8,190 bases of DNA from assembly GCA_017458865.1 (NCBI GenBank), contig JAFSZW010000105.1, positions 1 through 8,190 of the forward strand, given 5' to 3'. Positions 7,119 to 8,190 of this stretch are shown here, in pieces. The position numbers and the translations under genes were made by a program. This stretch comes from Clostridia bacterium (lineage in GTDB: Bacteria; Bacillota; Clostridia; Christensenellales; Aristaeellaceae). Each line of letters begins with the position of its first letter. Position 1 is the stretch's first letter. Below the pieces are notes generated by a model. It saw only the letters and a program-made list of their open reading frames with translations, had not been told where the DNA came from and did not search any database.

Positions 7119-7577
7119 ATGGAAACACTGTACAGTGTTCAGGGAATACTCAACCGGGATTTCGTGGGACAGATCACGTACACGATCTGTCTTGACAGGA
7201 CATACCACAAGCTGGATATCGGTTTGACTTACGACAAACAGCGCTTTGCGGAGGATGAGATTACACCGGAACTTGAGGAGCAGGTTGCGCGCGAAACCCG
7301 GGAACGGTACGGCAAGGTCCTTTCCGGCGAGGCGCTCAGGCATGCCATACTCGCCGATATGAAGACGGAAATCCATCCGCTGGCGATGCTCAACGATACG
7401 TTCATTGGGTGCGTGCACCGTCAGATGACGGAGCGCCATATGCTGTATGACGGAGAAAAGGTGACGGAGGGATGCCTGCCGACTGCCGAGTTTGAAGGCG
7501 TGCTCAAGGTGACGGTTCTGGTGTTCAACGTGATTAAGGACGACACGCATTACAGGCTCTGGGTTCAGGCGGAGTGA
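7119..7577 (+). CDS. Protein of unknown function (152 aa) between GH4 and PHP genes
   Basis: I do not recognise this protein with confidence; it may belong to one of the DUF families of small Firmicute proteins (possibly DUF6669, an uncertain memory). It is 152 residues, soluble, with no signal peptide. The start looks beta-rich, with alternating strands (GQITYTICLDRTYHKLDIGLTYD around 17-39). A charged helical segment follows (ITPELEEQVARETRERYGKV, 48-67), and the C-terminus is beta-rich (GVLKVTVLVFNVIKDD, 127-142). The overall pattern looks like a small alpha/beta fold, perhaps a binding or accessory domain. The start at 7119 is chosen because AGGAGGGAG (7107-7115) lies just before it; an ATG 13 codons upstream has no binding site. 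The stop lies 11 bp before the PHP start, and the AGGAGG of the PHP gene overlaps the stop, so the two are probably translationally coupled. Confidence 0.8.
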   Translation: METLYSVQGILNRDFVGQITYTICLDRTYHKLDIGLTYDKQRFAEDEITPELEEQVARETRERYGKVLSGEALRHAILADMKTEIHPLAMLNDTFIGCVHRQMTERHMLYDGEKVTEGCLPTAEFEGVLKVTVLVFNVIKDDTHYRLWVQAE

Positions 7578-7588
7578 GGAGGCATCCC

Positions 7589-8190
7589 ATGTTCAAACGA
7601 TATGAACTGCACAACCATACCACGCATTCAGATGCGAACATCACCTGCCGGGAACTGGTGGAGCACATGGAAAAAGACCATGTGGATGTCGTTGCCCTGA
7701 CGGACCACAATACCATCTCCGGGCACAGGGAAATGCAGCAAATCCTGAGTGAACTGAACACGCATGTGCAGGGAATATACGGCATGGAATACACCACGTA
7801 TTACGGCCATATCCTCTGCCAGAACCTGCACCGGTATGTTTCCTGGAATTCCATTGATCTGAATCACCCGGAAAAGCTCTTTGATGCGTGCAAGAAAGCC
7901 GGTGCCCTGACCGGCGTGGCCCATCCGTTTTCGTTCGGGACACCGTTTGCCAGAGGCTGCCGGTTTGAGATGAAGATCCATGATTTCACGAACGTGGATT
8001 ACATTGAAATCTTTAATGATCTCGAATCCCTGCATGATACCAATGAGCCGGCGCTCAGATGGTGGGAGGAGCTCTGCCTGCAGGGAGAGCGCATTGCTGC
8101 AACCTGCGGCATGGATCTCCATGGCCCCTGGAATATGAGCATGCAGTTCGCGACCTATCTTGAGGGAGAAACGGAGGGAGATCCGGCAAA
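7589..8190 (+). CDS. PHP-domain metallohydrolase, N-terminal 200 residues (runs off the window)
   Basis: The frame is open from ATG 7589 to the window end (200 codons). It encodes the N-terminal part of a PHP-domain enzyme, the superfamily that includes histidinol phosphatase, the TrpH/RnaAM type and CehA/McbA-type hydrolases. Expected metal ligands are visible in order: H8, H10 and D15 in LHNHTTHSD, D39-H40 in ALTDHNT, E67 in GMEYT, H74 in YYGHILC, H112 in VAHPFSF, and D176 and H178 in GMDLHG. This would build a di- or trinuclear metal site for phosphoester hydrolysis. The substrate is unknown. In this operon a sugar-phosphate or related ester is a reasonable guess (inference). AGGAGG at 7577-7582 gives ideal spacing and overlaps the stop of the preceding gene. 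A long antisense frame lies over it but is a shadow. The true C-terminus lies outside the window. Confidence 0.9.
   Translation, partial: MFKRYELHNHTTHSDANITCRELVEHMEKDHVDVVALTDHNTISGHREMQQILSELNTHVQGIYGMEYTTYYGHILCQNLHRYVSWNSIDLNHPEKLFDACKKAGALTGVAHPFSFGTPFARGCRFEMKIHDFTNVDYIEIFNDLESLHDTNEPALRWWEELCLQGERIAATCGMDLHGPWNMSMQFATYLEGETEGDPA

Noticed and set aside
6981..7550. 189-residue open frame on the - strand
   Set aside because: It is antisense to the end of GH4 and most of the 152-residue gene, with no recognised motif. The + strand genes have good ribosome binding sites.
7628..8122. 164-residue open frame on the - strand
   Set aside because: It is antisense to the PHP gene, whose metal-binding motifs are clear on the + strand.

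Overview
The window looks like a chromosomal stretch from an anaerobic Firmicute (Bacillota), most likely a gut-type Clostridia or Erysipelotrichia. The G+C content is near or slightly above 50 %, judged by eye. The reasons are strong AGGAGG-type ribosome binding sites, an aldo/keto reductase fused to a bacterial two-[4Fe-4S] ferredoxin domain, a stand-alone condensation-domain-like acyltransferase of a clostridial type, and a small unnamed protein that resembles one I have seen in that group. The species cannot be named from sequence alone. Every gene found lies on the + strand. I see no RNA gene, insertion sequence, CRISPR array or integrase.

Layout. Positions 2-73 hold the last 23 codons of an unidentified gene. 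Positions 208-1386 encode an aldo/keto reductase with a C-terminal ferredoxin domain, followed by a strong intrinsic terminator at 1416-1457. Positions 1536-2810 encode a condensation-domain/alcohol acetyltransferase-like protein with an altered active-site motif. Positions 3026-3919 encode an EamA (DMT superfamily) transporter, and 4172-4450 a 92-residue protein of unknown function. These genes are separated by 130-250 bp gaps and look like single transcription units.

From 4653 to the right edge the arrangement is tighter and looks like one operon. It holds a PfkB-family sugar kinase (4653-5588), a family 4 glycoside hydrolase of the NAD+/divalent-metal 6-phospho-glycosidase type (5673-7061), a 152-residue protein of unknown function (7119-7577), and a PHP-domain metallohydrolase that runs off the end (7589-8190+). 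The gaps are 84, 57 and 11 bp, and each gene has its own good ribosome binding site. A simple reading (inference) is a cytoplasmic route in which a sugar or glycoside is phosphorylated, the phospho-glycoside is cleaved by GH4, and the PHP enzyme removes or rearranges a phosphate ester. No PTS or ABC transporter for the substrate is in view.

The most interesting part is this four-gene group: a kinase plus GH4 without a visible PTS, linked to an unknown small protein and a PHP phosphoesterase-like enzyme. Next in interest are the CDAP metal-site motif of the GH4 enzyme and the HGLTDAT motif of the acyltransferase-like protein. Nothing seen proves a new system. The remaining genes belong to well-known superfamilies.
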